DNA from: an uncultured Bacteroidota bacterium | GTDB lineage: Bacteria > Bacteroidota > Bacteroidia > NS11-12g > UBA955 | Reading direction: 5' to 3' | DNA: 24,873 nucleotides | Assembly: GCA_903879775.1 (NCBI GenBank) | Contig: CAIRMY010000015.1 | Location: forward strand, 1 to 24,873 | Shown: piece after piece, positions 22,895 through 24,873 of the stretch | Layout of the letters: every line of letters starts with the position of its first letter | Position numbering within the stretch: the first letter of the stretch is position 1 | Translations under genes and position numbers: made by a program | Notes under the pieces: generated by a model | Seen by the model: the letters and a program-made list of their open reading frames with translations, nothing else | What the model was told of the DNA's origin: nothing | Database searches by the model: none

Positions 22895-23662
22895 TTAACC
22901 TTTTGCTTTTACCCAAAGGGCCTCCATTTCGTCGAGGGTCATATCTTTGAGCCCTCGTCCCATTTTTTCGGCTTCGTTTTCCATGAATTGAAAACGATCT
23001 TTAAACTTTTTATTTGTGCGTTCCAATGCGTCATCGGAGTTGATACCGCTCAGTCGGGCATAATTAACCAACGCAAAAATATAATCGCCAAACTCAGCTT
23101 CCTTATCTTCTTTGGTCGTGGCTTCTTGATATTCTTGCCACTCTTCAGTGACCTTTTCATAGGCTTTATCGGCCTCGTCCCAATCAAATCCCACTTGCGA
23201 CGCCTTTTCTTGCATTCTATAAGCTTTCACCAAGCCATTCAACCCTTTAGGAACACCATCTAAAATGCCATTCTTCTTTGTGCCTTTTTCTTGAAGTTTT
23301 ATTTGTTCCCAATTTTGAAGGACTTCTTCTGCGCCGTCTACTTTAACCTGTCCGTAGATGTGGGGATGGCGACGTATTAGCTTTTCAATGAGTGATTTAC
23401 AAACCTCTCCAACATCGAATTGTCCTTTCTCACTTCCAATTTTACTGTAAAATACAATGTGTAGGAGAATGTCACCAAGTTCTTTCTTAATTTCTTCAGG
23501 GTTATTTTCGATGATTGCCTCAGATAATTCATAGGTTTCTTCAATGGTTAAGGTGCGGATGGTTTCCATGGTTTGCTTTTGATCCCAAGGGCATTTTTCC
23601 CTCAAATCATCCATAACATCTAATAATTTTGAAAATTGTTCTAGAATTTCTGCGCGATTCAT
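22895..23662 (-). CDS. mazG: Nucleoside triphosphate pyrophosphohydrolase MazG
   Basis: Hydrolyses NTPs and dNTPs to monophosphate and pyrophosphate, for pool cleaning or stress. 255 residues, the common two-domain bacterial MazG size. The N-terminal copy has CPWDQKQTMETI (23-34), EETYELSEAI (41-50) and KELGDILLHIVFYSKI (59-74). The C-terminal copy has EEWQEYQEA near residue 175 and EFGDYIFALVNYARL, and both retain the ExxE/ExxD magnesium-binding pattern. It meets the T9SS gene tail to tail with nine bases between stops, and is co-directional with aroC, 61 bases upstream. Its own -7 box at 23667-23674 leaves only four bases before the ATG. Confidence 0.93.
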   Translation of the reverse strand: MNRAEILEQFSKLLDVMDDLREKCPWDQKQTMETIRTLTIEETYELSEAIIENNPEEIKKELGDILLHIVFYSKIGSEKGQFDVGEVCKSLIEKLIRRHPHIYGQVKVDGAEEVLQNWEQIKLQEKGTKKNGILDGVPKGLNGLVKAYRMQEKASQVGFDWDEADKAYEKVTEEWQEYQEATTKEDKEAEFGDYIFALVNYARLSGINSDDALERTNKKFKDRFQFMENEAEKMGRGLKDMTLDEMEALWVKAKG

Positions 23663-23666
23663 GCTG

Positions 23667-23674
23667 CAAAAATA
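23667..23674 (-). promoter_or_regulatory. Bacteroidota -7 promoter box TATTTTTG for mazG
   Basis: Minus-strand TATTTTTG followed by CAGC then ATG: only four bases separate box and start codon. If active, transcription would begin at or near the A of ATG, giving a leaderless mRNA. No -33 TTTG is present. Confidence 0.5.
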
Positions 23675-23723
23675 GGGAATTGTGACTGCTAATTTGGGGG
23701 GATGTGGTAAAACTGCTCGGAAC

Positions 23724-24809
23724 TTACATTTCGAGAAGTAAATCCATAATAGCCAAGTTTGTCATTGCTTCAACAATTGGCACTGCTCTTGGCAAAACGC
23801 AAGGATCATGACGGCCAGCGGCCATCAATGTTGTTTCTTGCAATTGCGCATTGAGAGTGGTTTGAGCTTTTGCAATTGTGGATGTTGGCTTAAACACTAC
23901 TTGGAAATTGATTGGTTCGCCGGTTGCCATACCTCCAATGATCCCGCCAGAATGATTGGTATCCGTTCCAACTTTATCGCCTTTGAGCACCCAAGAATCG
24001 TTGTTTTCAGATCCTTTTAAATTGGCAACATTGAATCCCTCGCCAAAAGAAATACCCTTTACCGCATTGATCGATAAAATATACTGTCCGATTACAGCTT
24101 GTAGTTTGCCAAATAAGGGCTCTCCTAGGCCAATGGGGCAATTTTCTATGGTGCAGCATATCATTCCACCCAAGCTATCTCCATTTTGCTTTGCAGCTTC
24201 AATCAATTCAATCATTTTGAGGGACGCTTGCTCGTTGGGGCATCGAACCAAGCTCGCATCTATTTGAGCCTGTGTTGGAATGTAATCTAACTCAGGACAA
24301 ACAGCCAAGTAAATTTGATTGACCCAAGCTGTAATTTTTATTGGTTGTGAATTTTGAAACGCTGTTGGTTGGTTTAGGTATTGTTTTGCCAAACTACCCG
24401 CGGCCACCCAACCTGCGGTAATTCTTGCACTGCTTCTGCCGCCACCACGATGGTCTCGAAGTCCATATTTGGTTTGATACAATAAATCGGCATGCCCAGG
24501 TCGGTAAGTATCCTTTAAAAGGTCATAATCTTTTGGCTTTGTATCGTTATTGGCAATGAGAAACGCAATGGGAGTACCTGTGGTTTGTCCCTCAAAAACA
24601 CCAGAAATCAATTGAATTTCATCGGTTTCATCTCTAGGGGTTGTGAGGTGACTTTGCCCGGGGCGACGTCGCTGCATGTCTGCATTTAATGCATTTATAT
24701 CAATGGTAAAGCCAGATGGAAATCCATCGAGCACAGCACCCACAAATGGGCCATGGCTTTCGCCAAAGCTCGTTAAGATTATGTTTTTACCAATGCTGTT
24801 TCGACTCAT
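23724..24809 (-). CDS. aroC: Chorismate synthase (AroC)
   Basis: Last step of the shikimate pathway: FMN-dependent trans-elimination of EPSP to chorismate, precursor of aromatic amino acids and folate. 361 residues, normal length. N-terminal FGESHGPFVGAVLDGFPSG (15-33), QRRRPGQSHLTTPRDETDE (46-64), the signature RPGHADLLYQTKYGLRDHRGGGRSSAR, and the C-terminal motifs GGIIGGMATGEPINF and GRHDPCVLPRAVPIVEAM are all intact. Two copies of the word GTCCCTCAAAA fall within it, one per strand. A promoter with both -33 and -7 elements lies 13 bases upstream. mazG follows downstream; their link is positional only. Confidence 0.97.
   Translation of the reverse strand: MSRNSIGKNIILTSFGESHGPFVGAVLDGFPSGFTIDINALNADMQRRRPGQSHLTTPRDETDEIQLISGVFEGQTTGTPIAFLIANNDTKPKDYDLLKDTYRPGHADLLYQTKYGLRDHRGGGRSSARITAGWVAAGSLAKQYLNQPTAFQNSQPIKITAWVNQIYLAVCPELDYIPTQAQIDASLVRCPNEQASLKMIELIEAAKQNGDSLGGMICCTIENCPIGLGEPLFGKLQAVIGQYILSINAVKGISFGEGFNVANLKGSENNDSWVLKGDKVGTDTNHSGGIIGGMATGEPINFQVVFKPTSTIAKAQTTLNAQLQETTLMAAGRHDPCVLPRAVPIVEAMTNLAIMDLLLEM
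24215..24225 (-). repeat. Copy of 11-base word GTCCCTCAAAA in aroC, sense strand
   Basis: Exact copy in codons TCC CTC AAA (residues SLKM); here the word begins at codon position 3. Confidence 0.7.
24587..24597 (+). repeat. Copy of 11-base word GTCCCTCAAAA in aroC, antisense strand
   Basis: Exact copy on the plus strand, antisense to aroC; the coding strand reads TTT GAG GGA C (residues FEGQ). It is 372 bases from the oppositely oriented copy at 24215. Confidence 0.7.
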
Positions 24810-24822
24810 GATGATTTTAGTT

Positions 24823-24852
24823 CAAAGTTACACTTTTGAAGTTCAACCCAAA
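24823..24852 (-). promoter_or_regulatory. Complete Bacteroidota promoter for aroC: TTTG - 18 bp - TAACTTTG
   Basis: Minus strand: TTTG at 24852-24849 and TAACTTTG at 24830-24823, separated by 18 bases, ending 13 bases before the ATG at 24809. The only promoter here with both elements near standard spacing and an exact -7 box. Confidence 0.65.
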
Positions 24853-24873
24853 AATTTGGGAAAGATTTTTCAA

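Noticed and set aside
22881..22896. Inverted repeat AATAATT / AATTATT between convergent genes
   Set aside because: Only two bases in the loop and no GC pairs; too weak to call a terminator.
1337..24597. GTCCCTCAAAA copies considered as CRISPR or transposon ends
   Set aside because: Spacing is irregular (0.4 to 8 kb), copies are short and mostly within intact genes, and there are no spacers, target duplications or transposase.

Overview
The window looks like ordinary chromosome from a member of the Bacteroidota with roughly 37-38% GC. Four things point there: a protein with a type IX secretion (Por) C-terminal sorting domain; several matches to the Bacteroidota -7 promoter element TAnnTTTG just ahead of start codons; an ECF sigma factor paired with a two-membrane anti-sigma-like protein; and families typical of that phylum (DUF6428 in an ars operon, an etfBA-DUF151 cluster, a GH3/serine-hydrolase fusion). 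I cannot place it below phylum. I see no tRNA, rRNA, CRISPR array, insertion sequence or prophage, and no gene-free stretch longer than 300 bases.

Layout. 1-1527 (minus): an exported alkaline phosphatase translationally coupled (TAATG) to kdsB, which runs off the left edge. 1717-4842 (plus): pruA, a DUF486 membrane protein and a 37-kDa nucleoid-associated protein. 4839-6181 (minus): a short Ate1/Bpt-like aminoacyl-tRNA-protein transferase and a small exported barrel-like protein. 6465-9583 (minus): an operon etfB-etfA-DUF151 nuclease-class IV aminotransferase. 9665-14095: mpl and a NagZ-like GH3/serine-hydrolase fusion meet tail to tail, both linked to peptidoglycan recycling. 14312-16275 (plus): ECF sigma factor plus a protein with an inner-membrane helix and an outer-membrane barrel. 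16371-18689 (plus): an arsenic operon of arsR, DUF6428 and an arsC-ACR3 fusion. 18942-22885 (plus): an M13 metallopeptidase and a T9SS cargo protein. 22895-24809 (minus): mazG and aroC.

Architecture. Three convergent gene pairs overlap, abut or nearly abut with no room for a terminator, whereas co-directional neighbours are separated by strong hairpin terminators packed against or over the next gene's promoter or start codon. Several promoters place the -7 box only 4-13 bases from the start codon, so near-leaderless mRNAs are likely.

The most unusual signal is a DNA word, not a gene. The 11-mer GTCCCTCAAAA occurs six times exactly (three in the same strand as one gene's sense in all three codon phases, one antisense, two intergenic), and its 8-base core CCCTCAAA occurs twelve times, six per strand. 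A hand estimate predicts about 0.01 exact copies by chance. It behaves like an uptake-, recombination- or nucleoid-type motif. Second in interest are the sigma/dual-membrane anti-sigma pair and the arsC-first ArsC-ACR3 fusion.
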